The position numbers were made by a program, and so were the translations under genes. From NCBI RefSeq assembly GCF_021917145.1, contig NC_061061.1:2508067-2572066 (forward strand): a stretch of DNA of 64,000 bases, read 5' to 3'. Position 1 is the first letter of the stretch. Each line of letters begins with the position of its first letter. The stretch comes from Hypomesus transpacificus. Its lineage: Eukaryota > Chordata > Actinopteri > Osmeriformes > Osmeridae. The notes beneath the pieces are model-generated. The model saw only the letters and a program-made list of their open reading frames with translations. It searched no databases and was not told the origin of the DNA. Positions 1 through 16,445 of this stretch are shown here, one piece after another.

Positions 1-3746
<3,746 letters not shown>

Positions 3747-3942
3747 TCCTATATATTTACATTTACATTTAGCAGACGCTCTTATCCAGAGCGACTTACA
3801 GTAAGTACAGGGACATTCCCCCAAGGCAAGTAGGATGAAGTGGTTTACACAACGTCATTTTGCACGACCGGGAATTGAACTGGCAACCTTCTGATTACTA
3901 GCCCGATTCCCTAACCGCTCAGCCACCTGACTCCTATATATT
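3747..3942 (-). mobile_element. tRNA-derived SINE, full-length, with 11-bp target duplications
   Basis: Read on the minus strand, the element starts with a tRNA-like head. Box A is TGGCTGAGCGGTTAGGG and box B resembles GTTCAATTCCC. It ends with the tail GCTCTGGATAAGAGCGTCTG followed by short (TTTACA)n at the left. The flanks 3747-3757 and 3932-3942 are the same 11 bases (TCCTATATATT), which I read as the target-site duplication. The head resembles tRNA-Leu or tRNA-Ser. The same family recurs at 33599-33778, 8496-8583 and, degenerate, 56200-56305. It has no coding capacity and would be mobilised by a partner LINE. Confidence 0.9.
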
Positions 3943-5867
3943 CATCCTCTTCTGTTTCTACTTATTACATCTGTGCTGGTGTGTTTGTCTAAACCTCCAC
4001 ATTGCCGTTTCTTCTCATCTCACACATGCTGTTAGACGCCTACTGGAATCTGAAGCATGCTGTCTTTCCTCACCTTTACTCATACCTCCATCTCTCCATC
4101 GCTCCTCTCACCAGCCTGAATCGTTCAATTTTTTTTGCAGTATTTTATAGGCTATCTATTCACATGAATGCTAACAACTGTGTATGATGAACATCAATAT
4201 TTATGATCGTCTCACAGAGGGACACACACACGCATACACAAACATTCACATCCAAAGGGGCCGGAGAAGAGGAGCGGAGAGGTGTGGAGAGGTCGAGCCC
4301 ACTGGGACTGATGACCCTTGACCCCTGTCTACCTGGGGACATGTGTGTCCATCATGAGGGATCGAGCCTGTCGCTGGATGCAATCGAGTGTGTGACGGGG
4401 ACGCGACTGACAGCATCAGCGTCATCTATGTGTGCGTGCGTGTGTGTGTGTGTGATGAGGTGCCTGGTGAGTCACCACGGAAACGTGTACCTCTGTCACA
4501 ACCCCACGTGCGTCACACCCAGAGTCGACTGTTCAGTTAAATAGATACCGCCCACCGACATCAGGATTCATGCAGTTCTGTATAATTCCAGCCTTGAGTC
4601 AAACGTCAATTCGGAAGTTCCAAAAACAAGAAGCTTTCAATTAGATTCATCTATCAGGATGTTTATGCATGAACACTAGGATTGGCTGATGATAATTTCG
4701 AATACCGTCATCGTCATTTCTATCGGTTTGACGCGCTCTTGTGTTTCGATTCCTAGTTCCGTACTGCCCCAGCACTCTGAATTTAAGGCTCAGGAAGTCT
4801 GATATGATGCTCTGCTGAAGCATCAAGGACTTTGTTCGTGTGAGTACTCCATAAAAACATGGAGGCCGATTTCAGTTATATGGTCTTTTCCTCCCGTTTT
4901 GGTTTCCTGTCACTTGCGATGATCTCCAACACATGGACTGCATTCAGACGGCATCAAGTTCTGCTGTTGTCTTATCTCTGCTGTTTCCCTTAGTCCTCAC
5001 TCCCTGTGGATATCAGTCACCGACAGATACTGCTTAACCTCTTCCATCCTCCTCCTTCTTAAATAAACAAGCAAACCATGATATGTTGTTGCTTTTTACT
5101 GTTTTGGAATTAACACACATAAATACAAATATTTGGGTAACCTGTAGACCTACACAAAATAGCAGGCTTTTATGTACGAGAATGTTTACTTGTGACTTGG
5201 CAAAAGTCCAGTCTAAGCCCAGTTGGGGAATTATTTATGTTGGCGGAGTCAAATAAATTACTAAATAAACAAATCATGCCATTCATAAATTAATAGTAGG
5301 CTAGGCCATGACACCTAAAAAATATATGAATAATGAAATACCAAATGTGTTTTTTTTTTTTACACCTTTACTAAACTAGTGCTGCGCCTGTGATGCAGCT
5401 GGTGAGTAAGATGTTGGGTAGTTGATTTGGCAAATGCAGGCAGTTTTTGCTTAGTAGTCCAGTGCCCATTGGTGGCACCCATTGGCAGCAAACGCTACGA
5501 CAGTTCCCATTGGCAGCACATGAGATCCATGGATCCATCTGCTTCTGCTGTTATTTTTCATAGATATCATCCATCTATTGCTGCAGGAATTGTTTTGCAA
5601 ACACAAACCACTCATCCAAACAACTGCAAGTCCTTGGGTCCCGATCAAGACACCTGTCGACTTGTAACTTCATACAATGCCTGCTTCTCCAGACAATCGT
5701 GCCACAGACACAGAAAATTGTACGATTGTTGTTATAGATTGTAATATGCGTGTGGAGACACTAATTGCTTAAATAGATAGTAACCCAAATGCGTCTCTCT
5801 CTTTCTTTTACATACTTGATCATATTTGATGATATTGTAGTCTACATGCCTGATAATACACACCAAG
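3943..5867. other. Non-coding region, no gene recognised
   Basis: The sequence is mixed-composition and unique-looking, with AT-rich stretches around 5080-5350 and a short TG run near 4440. No homologous protein, RNA gene or tandem array was seen. Confidence 0.55.
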
Positions 5868-6041
5868 AACACCCACCCAATCGTAGTCGCAGGATGAACA
5901 CCCACCCAAACATAGCAGCAGGATGAACACCCACCCAATCATAGCAGCAGGATGAACACCCACCCAATCATAGCAGCAGGATGAACACCCACCCAATCAT
6001 AGCAGCAGGATGAACACCCACCCAATCGTAGCAGCAGGATG
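5868..6041. repeat. 29-bp minisatellite, 6 copies
   Basis: The core AACACCCACCCAA recurs at 5868, 5897, 5926, 5955, 5984 and 6013, an exact 29-bp period. Units differ by single bases (AATCGTAG, AAACATAG or AATCATAG after the core). No coding function is apparent. Confidence 0.95.
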
Positions 6042-6645
6042 AGTGGACCTCACAGTGGAGCGCAGCTCTTCCCTTTCAACTGCTGTCCTACTGCTGCCTC
6101 TGAGAACCCGAGCGGAAGGTAGCATGAACTGTCTGCCCCTCCCCCCCCCCCCCATCCTCCCCCACTTCCCCCCCACCATCCACACACACACTCTCTCTCC
6201 ACAACCATGGCTGGGTGAGTTTACTGGATTCTCGAGGTTCAACCTTTCATCTTTAATGTTGAGAGACACACACTCGGGAGGAGACACGTTTAGGGACAGG
6301 AAGGAGACGCGAATGTGACAGGACGTTCAGCCAATCGAGCAAAGAGTTGGCCAATATGAGACAGGACACCGGGCCAATAAGAAGGGGAGTTGGACAACGT
6401 GGGACAGGGCATTCGGCCATTGATATGTGAGGTGGCAGATATTGAGTAGTGTTTCCAGCCGATATGACTCATATGGGACACAGGGCATCCAGCCAATGAG
6501 CTGATGTGCTGCTCTGGACTGTACAGAGGTGGGTTACAGCTGGATCTGGTTAAAGGCTGACCGCTGTTTTCTGCTGGATTACATCCCAGAGAGGCCCTGT
6601 GTGTTTCAGCCAATCACAGCAGATAGTAAAACTAACAGGCAGTCC

Positions 6646-6684
<39 letters not shown>

Positions 6685-7372
6685 ACACTCTATCCTCTGA
6701 TCTCTGGGAGACATCTGCTTGTCTCGGTGTAATGAGTGATAACTAGAGGCTCTGCAGCTGGATGCCAGAGAGAAATCCCGCAGCGAGAGAAAAGCTTCAA
6801 GAGATGTCCCACATTACACTCCTGAGAATCAATGTGTTTGTGTATGCAGTAAGTGAGTGCGTGATTGTTAGTGCGAGAGTGTGTCTCTGAGGTCAGGGCA
6901 ACATGTCACTTCAGAATCCATCTGCTCCTCCAATTCATCATACTCTTGATTAGAAACGGTGTAAATCATGGCGTAAAACAGAGTGCGTTGTCTCTTCAAT
7001 TCATCAAACATCTTTAAATGGATCATACTGTGCGGTCATCTTGTCTGAGGAGGGTTGTCGTCATTGAGCTCTCCATGGATAAAACACAAGCTGCTTCCTG
7101 ATTCCACATTATCTATGGCATTTGGTTGGACCCTATATATGAATAGAATCCTACTTGAGCGTATGTGTTTGCAAAGGTTTTTGTTGTTAAATGCATGTAC
7201 TGTACAGAACCAGAAGCTGCGAAAAAGCTTTGATTATAGGTGTGCGTGCGTGTGGTTAATGACATCTTCTTGTTATGTGTTCATGTGCCAGACATTCCTC
7301 CATTGATTACTATCTCTGCTTACCTAATTAAAAAGCATGAGCGTCCTCTTTGACCCCCTCCCCACACTCATT

Positions 7373-7418
<46 letters not shown>

Positions 7419-8495
7419 CACACACACACCAGGATGCCTCCTCATCCCACCTCTCGTACCCCACAGCCTCTTCTTTCCCTTCCTGCTTGAAGGAAAGTGT
7501 CTGGTGTCAAATGCAAGCAGCCATGTGTACAACCAGAGCTTTCCCTGGGACTGGTTCGCTCTGCCTGCCTAGACCGTGTCCCCCTCCCCCACTCCCGCGC
7601 CCCAGCTCCAGACCCTGGGGAGTCTGTGGTAATCACAATGTGTCCGGGGTGATTTACACAAGGCCGAATGCCGGGACGACGACAAGCAGCGCTGAGCGTC
7701 CAGTTGGCGGCGTGTTGGAACAGACAGCCGGGCAGGCAGGAGGAGCTCTGCCCCCCAGCGGGGGACCAGGTGTTCCACCCCAGACGCTCCGTACCCACCA
7801 GAGGGGGCAGCACGCCTCAGGGCTGGGCCTGAGGGGGCGGCAGCCGCAGCAGCAGTACTGTGTCAGTGTGTATAGGATAGGCACCATCTGAGACCACGGA
7901 AACACACACGCTCTGGTGGTTTATGGAGCGCACCTGATAGCAATCAGAAGAGAGTCTCTGATGATGACGAGGAGGGGAGGAGGGGCATCTACATTCTGGC
8001 TGAACCCAGCGAGGATCTCGAACACTGCTTGATGAAGGTCCAACGTCAACACAGCTCGTTCTGGGACCCTGACCTGCTGTATGTGGCATGTCTGAAACGG
8101 GGGGGTGGGGGGGTGGGGAGAGGCAGCAGACGAGCACCAGACACACCTCACAGACCATCTGGGTCAGGGAGCCAGGCAGATGTTTGATCTTTAGTTCCGC
8201 GCGCCAACGACAACACACACCACAGAGGTATCACTCTGGCTCATCTCCCACACCGCAGACGCACTCGGTGCCTTGTGCCGGAGCGCGCTTGCTTACCCAC
8301 ACACACATGCACACACACACTTGTGGTTGTCAGATGACAAAGACATACATCCCAAATGCTCTAGACGTTTGAGGAAGGCCGTCGCTGAAAAGAGTGAAAA
8401 CATACGACAGAAACCGAACACGCACACCGATCCTAACATTTCCCAAATGTGACTCAGCACTTCTCGGTTGTGGATTCTTTTCAGTTGACATGATA
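6042..8495. other. Non-coding region with simple repeats
   Basis: This stretch holds a C-rich run near 6138-6160, a (CT)n tract at about 6648-6680 and a (CA)n tract at about 7376-7430. Four degenerate CCAAT-containing stretches lie at 6320-6510. The 184-codon plus-strand frame at 7337-7891 starts in the CA tract, is Pro/Gly/Arg-rich and matches nothing I recognise, so I do not call it a gene. Confidence 0.55.
7376..7430. repeat. (CA)n microsatellite
   Basis: This is a CA dinucleotide run with one CG interruption. Confidence 0.95.
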
Positions 8496-8583
8496 CATTT
8501 GCATTTACATTTATTCAGGGGAATCGATCCGGCAACCTTCGAATTACTAGTCCGACTCCCTCACCGCTCAGCCATCTGACTCC
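8496..8583 (-). mobile_element. SINE fragment, same tRNA-derived family
   Basis: On the minus strand it reads GGAGTCAGATGGCTGAGCGG, then a box B-like GGATCGATTCCC. It then jumps directly to the TAAATGTAAATG tail end, so the middle of the element found at 3758-3931 is deleted. Clear target duplications were not found. Confidence 0.85.
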
Positions 8584-9266
8584 ATACAGGATACATAGGA
8601 GGACACTGTCAGAACAGGACTGCGCTGCATCCACAGTGAGGAACCAAGCTGGTCTAAACTGCGTGCAACGTGTGTTTGTTCCTCCAGGTTCCCCGAGCAA
8701 CGTTTTCCCATACGTAGGAGCTGAAAGCCCCAGTCCCTGGTCCACAGCTGTGCTTCAAAGCCTGGGAAGACATGCTCCACTCAAGCTAGGCTATAGGGTT
8801 TCAGTTACACACATTATCACATTATGAGGTTTAACACTGATTCAAGCAGAGCATCAGTTAACCCTAACCCTGACCGACGCCTTGATTCAGGCGTACGTGG
8901 ATCGTAGTCTGGAGCGTAGCGTGGCGTGAAGAACAGGCGTTCTGCGACCTCGGGGTCGTTCTCAATCTCCCTTGTTTCTTTCATTGTTTACAGCTCAATC
9001 TCCTTCTTTCTTTTATTGTTCACAGGTGGTGAGATTGTGGTTCGCCTTGCTTCTGACAATAAACAGCTAAAGTGTCTCTCTCTCTCATATCTCTCCCTCT
9101 CTCTTTTTCTCTTCCGCTCTCTCACTCTCCGTCTTTGACTGCTTTTCCATCTGTTTCTCTCTCCTCCTCTCCTCATCACAATGTCTTCTTCTCTCCTGTC
9201 AGTTCCCTGAAGCACTCAGGATGTTCTTGTTCCTCGCCGAAGGGCAGCACAGGCTGACCGCGAGGC
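8584..9266. other. Non-coding region left of the assembly gap
   Basis: The sequence becomes CT-rich toward 9073-9180. No gene is recognised. Confidence 0.55.
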
Positions 9267-9366
9267 NNNNNNNNNNNNNNNNNNNNNNNNNNNNNNNNNN
9301 NNNNNNNNNNNNNNNNNNNNNNNNNNNNNNNNNNNNNNNNNNNNNNNNNNNNNNNNNNNNNNNNNN
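9267..9366. other. Assembly gap (100 N)
   Basis: Exactly 100 unknown bases are present, a conventional gap size. The true length is therefore unknown, and flanking frames that cross it are meaningless. Confidence 0.99.
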
Positions 9367-10916
9367 CAAACATACAGCAAAGTAGGAGAAACACCTATGG
9401 GAGGATATGTTTCCGTGTTTCTGCGTGTGCATAGATAGAGGGACTAACGGAAAGAGAGTGGGGGGAGGAGGGGGAACGTGAGGGAGAGAAAAAGCCGTTG
9501 AAAGACCAAAAAAACCTACTTCATTGAATGAAAAAGGAATAAATAGAATGGCTAGATGTGAATTGAGATGTGAATTTATTCAAACAAGGGTCTGGGCTCA
9601 ATGGCTCATTGTTCTGATGATTCAGATCTACACGAGGCAACAGGAGGCTGGGGTGATAATACAGTGACTGCTTTGTTCCAGATCCACCTCATTATCTCTC
9701 CATTATCACCATCGTCTTCATTATGATCTTCATCTCTAGGGGATGGAACCCTCTTGCCCCTGCTCAGCTGACACGGAAGCCCCCTACACTTCCCTCTCAC
9801 CAGACTCACAGTCCAGAGTGTGTGAAGTTTGGGCCGGGCTGGACCGAGGTGCACAGGCCTGTTTTCAGGGCACATCCTGTCAGGAAATGTGAAGGAAACG
9901 GATCATAACAATTCCAATTCGGACACATTAGGAGACCTGGCACTCTGGGCACTGCTGTGTGGGGCCTGGGGCCTGTGTGTGTTTGTGTGTTTGTTCATGT
10001 GTGCAACAATATCTAGCATGAACAGGCTAGGCTGCGTGTTCAGTCAATGTCTTTTCAGTATATGCAAGACATTCCTTAGGTGTGCATGTTTGTCATCAAT
10101 CATACCTAAATCAAACACACTCCTGGTAGTTTCAACAGGGTGGAAGTGATAAACTCACACACATGGATGTATGTTAGTTTGGGATTTTGATTTGTTTGTG
10201 AGTATGTGTGAGGGTGTGCGTGTGTGTGTGATTGAGTGAGTGAGTTAGTGTGTACCTGTGTGTGCGTGTGTGTTTGTGTGTGTGTGTGTTTTAGGACCCC
10301 CTCCAGCTGGTACGGTGTGTAGAATTACAGCCCGGGATCTGAGTGAGGGAGGACAGAGGGAGGGAGCGAGGGAGGCCGAGAGAGAAAAGAAAACAGCTGT
10401 CAAACAATGAATTAGTGTCCTGCGAGACGACTGGCGTTTTTCTGAGGAGCACACTACGTTAGCGAGCTAATGAGGTGTGGAGAACACACTCACGCAGAGA
10501 CACAATCAAACACGCCCCCGCACACACACCCACACACGCACGAGTCACCCATGCACAAACACTGGCAGAGACTCACACCCGCACCAAATTCACGCAGAGC
10601 CACGTCCACTTTGATTCCACTCCCCCACTCCCCATGTACACACACACACACTTATATCTTGTTTTGTGTTTCAAAGCAAAAGCCAAGCTGTCATACTGTA
10701 AGCCAGAACTCATCCCACTGACACATACATGGAGAACCATCACCACAATGACCCAGGAGAGAACAGCCAGACATCCCAAATACAGTACATAGTTCTGGCC
10801 ACCCAGAAAGCAGACAGCCCCTTCACACAGCTTGACCTGTGGACCCGATGAACCGGTCTTCCAGCCTCTGTCTGAGCCGGTCTCCCCCAATCTGAGCCAG
10901 AGAGAAAATCGCTACT
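9367..10916. other. Non-coding region, no gene recognised
   Basis: TG/CA-rich stretches lie near 10190-10290 and 10500-10660. No protein homology and no exon series were seen. Confidence 0.55.
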
Positions 10917-11090
10917 TCTCTGAGAGAACATGCATGTTCTACTACCAGCCTGCCTTTTTTCTCTGACAGAACCAGTATGTTCAACCACTGGTCAGCCTGT
11001 ATCTCTAAGAGAACAAGTATGTTCTACCACCAAGCTGCCTACTTCTCTGAGAACCAGAATGTTCTACCACTGGTCAGCCCGACTGGTCCA
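10917..11090. repeat. Degenerate minisatellite of about 43 bp, 4 copies
   Basis: Units start with CTCTGA/CTCTAA at about 10917, 10961, 11002 and 11045. They continue with GAACCAGTATGTTCTACCAC-like sequence and a CAGCCTG-like end. Copies differ by several substitutions and small indels, so the array is old. Confidence 0.8.
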
Positions 11091-12052
11091 GACCATCTGG
11101 ATCCAGTTAGCCTAAAGACAACAACACAGTCTCGTTTGTCTGAGAGAAAGACAAGGTTCACAAAGAGGTTCTGTTTGCTATTTTGGCCCGGCTCAAACAC
11201 ATTCCCAACAGCCTGGATGAGACGCAAAACTCTTGAGCTGTTTACTGGCGCTGGTAAAAAGAGGCTGTTTGCCTCGCTGAGTCACAGTCAGGGGAGCATG
11301 GATAAAGAGTGTCTGGGGAAAAACACATGGTCATCATGGAGAAGAGTGGAACCACACATGGGCTCTGGAGTCCAGTAGAATCTGATTGGGGTTCTGTTGG
11401 GGGTTTGGAGAACAGTCGAACCAGACTGACGTAAAAGTATCGAAAGTATCTCTTGATCTAACCTGACTGGCAGTGGGATCAGTTCAGCTATGTGAAGGGT
11501 TCTGGTTATTCTCAACATTACAACCTCACTTATGGACACCAGAAAAACGCTATGAGATGTATTGCGGTTCAATACATTTGAAAGTTAGCTTTCATGCTTC
11601 TTACAGAGATTAGAAGGCTGAATTACAAAACATTGATTACAGATCAACAACTGACGCTTCCAGCCCACCAAAACAATCTCACAATACGAGCACACACATA
11701 GAAACACACATGTATGCACACACACACGTACACACATGCATGCACACACACCGTTGTGACGGGGCGAGCCTAATGAAGCAGTTTAAAGGAACAGCAGCTC
11801 TCTCCACAGACGGACCGTCTACAGTCATGTTGAATAGATGTGATCCCATTGACCAGTGACTGTACAATCGGCCTCAGACATACCCATAGCAAACACTGCA
11901 ATACCCAAAACGCCTCTGCTCAAGCAGTGATGTGCGCATGTATTTGTGTGTGTGTGTGTGGTTCAGAGTAGGTCAACGGTGTGATTCACATAGCAACCCA
12001 GTAATCTATCTGTTTATTCACAAAATTTCTCTCTCTGTGTCTCTATCCACAG

Positions 12053-12095
12053 CTATCTTTATCTTTGGCAAAGGGAGAGTATTGTTCTACGTACA
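12053..12095 (+). other. Exon-like 43-base module, left copy (unproven)
   Basis: A pyrimidine-rich tract and CAG precede this segment and GTGAGTAG follows it, so it has the form of a small exon. One frame reads IFIFGKGRVLFYV. The right duplicate at 14226-14268 keeps both splice-like borders and an open frame with two substitutions. I recognise no protein. It could be a micro-exon of an unseen transcript or chance. Confidence 0.25.
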
Positions 12096-12569
12096 GTGAG
12101 TAGATACTTTCTGTCTGAAGACCTGACCACTGTGCCTCTGTCCTTCCTCCTGTTCGTCTTCACCTTTGCCCCCACCTCTCTTCCTCCTCTCAGATGGGTC
12201 CACCTCTCACTGACCTTCTCATTTCCGCTTTCAGCTTTATTGCATGCTTTATCCAAAGAAAAGGCATGCAAACACGAAAGGCACCATGGTCGAGATCCAC
12301 AAACGGAAGGAAAGTGTACGTCTTTGATAAGAGATGAGGACGCGCTGTACAGACAGCATGGTTTCACATGACCCTTTGTCTTGGTGCTGGGGCACACCTT
12401 CTTATAGACTGGGGCTTTGGTCATTTAAACTGGTGGTTGATACCAGGAAAGCTGTGGGTGTGTGTGAAGGCAGGGGATAGAATGACTGGGATGAGATGGT
12501 CTGGTCATGTGATTGAGTCTCTAGAGACCAAATAGAATGTGCTTCCAGAAACAGGACTTCTACGGACTG

Positions 12570-12775
12570 GGACTCGAATCAAATCGTATTTGTATAGCCC
12601 GTTTTACAAGCAATATCAAGTAGGGGTCCTTTTATGCTCATAGAACTGTACCTGAACCAACATTAAACCTTCAAGGATGACAGGGATAAGCTCTCAGGAA
12701 AACTCAGAGGGAAAAATGGAAGGGACCTTGGGAGGAGCAATTCAGAGAGGGATCCCCTCCTACAGAGACAGACAG
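12570..12775. repeat. Interspersed repeat of a common fish type (left copy)
   Basis: The motifs GTATTTGTATAGCCCGTTTT and, further on, GGGATCCCCTCCT after CTTGGGAGGAGCAATTCAGA are familiar from high-copy repeats in many teleost genomes. I cannot assign the family. The matching piece in the duplicate is at about 15445-15650. Confidence 0.6.
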
Positions 12776-14225
12776 AGACACAGAGAGGAGTTGGCTGAAT
12801 ACCATTATGCAATAAGAATGGGGATGAAAGTAAAAACTGTCCATGTGAATAGATAGGTGAAACAGATTGTCAGAGTTCTGAATAAGCATAGCATTATCAG
12901 TGCTCTCAAAAGACTGGGCCTGCACACTATTACAGCTTCTCAACAGCACATTGAACTGGACTCTGAGCCAGGCTTAAACGCAGATCATCTCCTTTATATC
13001 CACAAACACTGGAAAAACCTCTCTCATTGGAAAGAGACAGAGGAGAGATAGAGAAAAGAGAGAGAGAGAGAATCCCACGAGGCAGTGTTCTCTCCAATCC
13101 CTGTGTGGAAAAGCCATCAGATAGAGCAGCCTCATCCACCACATGACTCTGGAGTCAGAGAAGAGGAGAAACCTACGATTCTGAGTCCCAGTGTTAGGTG
13201 AGCGGGGAAGGTGAGAGGGGGGGGGTGAGATGAGGAGAAGTGTGGAAGAGAGAGGAAGGAGAGAGATGCAGTCATCTAGTCATCCTGTTACCTGGATTAC
13301 TACAGATATTTAAATGCACTGTAGTGTGTGTGAGTGCGTGTGTGTGTGTGTGCTTGCCTACTCCTGATTGCTGTTTAATTGCTTTTTACTGGCACTTGTA
13401 AAAAGAGGCTGTTTGGCTCGCTGAGTCACAGTCAGGGGAGCATGGATGAAGAGTGTCTGGGGAAAAACACATGGTCATCATGGATAAGAGTGGAACCACA
13501 CATGGGCTCTGGAGTCCAGTAGAATCTGATTGGGGTTCTGTTGGGGGTTTGGAGAACAGTAGAACCAGAGTGAGGTTCTTTAGTCTAATAGAACTAGACC
13601 GGGCTTCTAAATTATCTCTTGATCTGACCTGACTGGCAGTGTGCTCAGTTTAGCTTTGTGAAGGGTTCTGGTTATTCTCAACATTACAGCCTCACTTTAG
13701 TCCACCAGGAAAGCGCTCTCAGATGTATTGTGGCTCAATCAATCTCAAAGTTATGCTTTCATGCTTCTTACAGAGATTAGGAGGCTGAGTTACAGCACAT
13801 TGATTACAGATCAACTACTGAGGCCTCCAGCCCACCAAAACAATCTTACATGCGAGCACACACATAGAAACACACACGTATGCACACACACAGGTACACA
13901 CATGCATGCACACACACCGTTGTGACGGGGCGAGCCTAATGAAGCAGCAGTTTAAAGGAACAGCAACTCTCTCCACAGACGGACCGTCTACAGTCATGTT
14001 GAATAGATGTGATCCCATTGACCAGTGACTGTACAATCGGCCTCAGACACACCCATAGCAGACACTGCAATACCCAAAACGCCTCTGCTCAAGCAGGGAT
14101 GTGCGCGGGTATTTGTGTGTGTGTGTGTGTGTTGTTCAGAGTAGGTCAACGGTGTGATTCACATAGCAACCCAGTAATCTATCTGTTTATTCACAATATT
14201 TCTCTCTCTGTGTCTCTATCCACAG

Positions 14226-14268
14226 CTATCTTTATCTTTGGCAAGGGGAGAGTATTGGTCTACGTACA
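14226..14268 (+). other. Exon-like 43-base module, right copy (unproven)
   Basis: It has the same borders as the left module: pyrimidine tract plus CACAG before, GTGAGTATTT after. The readable peptide is IFIFGKGRVLVYV. Two base changes from the left copy keep the frame open. Confidence 0.25.
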
Positions 14269-14534
14269 GTGAGTATTTATTTCTGAAGACCTGACCACTT
14301 TGGTAATATTATCAATCTAACTAACAAGAGGATCACCTTCCTTTTCTCTCCTCCTCTCCCTATTCCCGGCCTCTCCTTTCTCCTCCACCTCTTCCTCTTC
14401 CTCCTCCTCATCCCTCACGTCCTCTGTCCTTCCTCCTGTTCATCTTCACCTCTGCCCCCACCTCTCTTCCTCCTCTCAGATGTGTCCACCTCTCACTGAC
14501 CTTCTCATTTCTGCTGTATCTCCCACAATCTCTA

Positions 14535-15245
14535 CCTTTATTGGGGGCACATTACAACAGCAACGTGGACAGAAGAGCATTTAAAGAAAGGCATAAAGTT
14601 AGTACAACATACAATAAAAAGATAACACTAGTTGCATATGGAGACTAAACGTAAATAAACAAATATGAATATTGCACAGTCAGTTATAGCACTTTAAGTG
14701 TGTCCGTGAATCATTTCGAGGGGTTGAGTCCTGTGTGGGTTTGTGTGTGTTCTATTTAGAGCAGTGCTGGTTGTACAGTCTCACAGCAGCAAGAAGGAAG
14801 GGCCTGCGGTACCGCTCCTTCACACACTCAGGGTGAAGGAGCCGGTCGCCCAAGGAGCTGCTCAGTGCAGAGACAGTGTCCTGCATGGGGTGGGATTCAC
14901 TGTCCATCACTGATGATAGCTCTGTTACCATCCTCCTCTCTCCCACCACCTGCACTGTGTCCGAGGGGCGTCCGAGGACAGCGCTGGCCTTCCCGATCGG
15001 TCTGTCTAGTCTCCTCCTGTCAGCTGTTGACATACTGCTGCTCCAACAGACCACACCATGTTAAATGGCTGATGCCACCACCGTGTCATAGAAGGTCCTG
15101 AGGAGCGCTCCCCTGCACTTCAAACGACCTGAGTCTCCTGAGCAGGTACACTCTGCTCTGGCCCTTCTTCTACAGTGGCATGGTGTTGTCAGTCCAGTCC
15201 AGTTTATTGTTCAGGTGAACACCCAGGTTTAAAGGAGGTGATCTG
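14535..15245 (-). mobile_element. L2-like LINE fragment, C-terminal reverse-transcriptase end, decayed
   Basis: Minus-strand translation gives the familiar tail of fish L2/CR1-type ORF2. The pieces are LLRTFYDTVVASAI, then after an in-frame TAA (15060-15062), GVVCWSSSMSTADRRRLDRPI, then SVMDSESHPMQDTVSALSS and ERYRRPFLLAAVRLYNQ. The stop codon and the 5' truncation make it inactive. It sits only in the right copy of the segmental duplication, so it arrived after, or replaced sequence following, that duplication. Outer limits are approximate. Confidence 0.82.
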
Positions 15246-15444
15246 AGTCCAGGGCTCGGAGTTCTGTTCAGTGTTGTGTTGAGAAGCTGTAATAGTGTGG
15301 AGTTTCCTGGTGGTTGATATCAGGTAAGCTGTGGCTGTGTGTGAAGGCAGGGGATAGACTGACTGGGATGAGATGGTCTGGTCATGTGATTGAGTCTCTA
15401 GAGACCGAATGGGTTTCGAGGAACATGATTTCTATGGACTGGGA

Positions 15445-15650
15445 CTCAAATCAAATCGTATTTGTATAGCCCGTTTTACAAGCAATATCAAGGAAGGGTT
15501 CTTATATGCTCATAGAACTGTACCTAAGCCAACCTTAAACCCTCAAGTATGACAGAGATAAGCTCTCAGGAAAACTAAGAGGGGAAATGGAATGAACCTT
15601 GGGAGGAGCAATTCAGAGAGGGATCCCCTCCTACAGAGACAGACAGAGAC
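15445..15650. repeat. Interspersed repeat of a common fish type (right copy)
   Basis: This is the duplicate of the element at 12570-12775, with a handful of substitutions. Confidence 0.6.
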
Positions 15651-15936
15651 ACAGAGAGGAGTTGGCTGAATACCATTATGCAATAAGAATGGGGATGAAA
15701 GTAAAAACTGTCCATGTGAATAGATAGGTGAAACAGATTGTCAGAGTTCTGAATAAGCATAGCATTATCAGTGCTCTCAAAAGACTGGGCCTGCACACTA
15801 TTACAGCTTCTCAACAGCACATTGAACTGGACTCTGAGCCAGGCCCTGGACTCAGATCATCCTTATGTCCACAAACACTGGAAAAACCTCTCTCAATGGA
15901 AAGAGACAGAGGAGAGATAGAGAAAAGAGTGACATC

Positions 15937-16149
<213 letters not shown>

Positions 16150-16445
16150 CCCACGAGGCAGTGTTCTCTCCAATCCCTGTGTGGAAAAGTCATCAGATAG
16201 AGCAGCCTCATCCACCACATGACTCTGGAGTCAGAGAAGAAACCTACGATTCTGAGTCCCAGTGTTAGGTGAGCGGCGGAGGAGGAGAGAGGGGGGGGTG
16301 AGATGAGGAGAAGTGTGGAAGAGAGAGGAAGGAGAAAGACGCAGTCATCTAGTCATCCTGATATCTGGATGAGTCTTAATAAAGATATTTAAATGAACTG
16401 TAATGTGTGTGTGTGTGTACGTGCATGCGTGTGTGTGCTTGTGTA

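Larger units (their letters stand above)
11241..13383. repeat. Tandem segmental duplication, left copy
   Basis: This 2.1-kb unit (TTTACTGGCGCTGG... to ...TTGCTT) is repeated immediately to the right starting at 13384. Long stretches are nearly identical: 11241-11400 with 13384-13545, 11680-12110 with 13845-14280, and 12430-13330 with 15305-16390. The left copy contains 12230-12420, which is not matched on the right. Its (GA)n tract is short (13057-13070) whereas the right copy's is about 200 bp. No known gene is inside; an exon-like 43-base module is listed separately. Confidence 0.88.

Noticed and set aside
7337..7891. 184-codon plus-strand frame beginning in a CA repeat
   Set aside because: It opens with a His-Thr repeat from the microsatellite and continues as Gly/Pro/Arg-rich sequence with competing frames on both strands; no similarity.
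8858..8874. Telomere-like CCCTAACCCT word
   Set aside because: Only about two repeat units; not an interstitial telomeric array.
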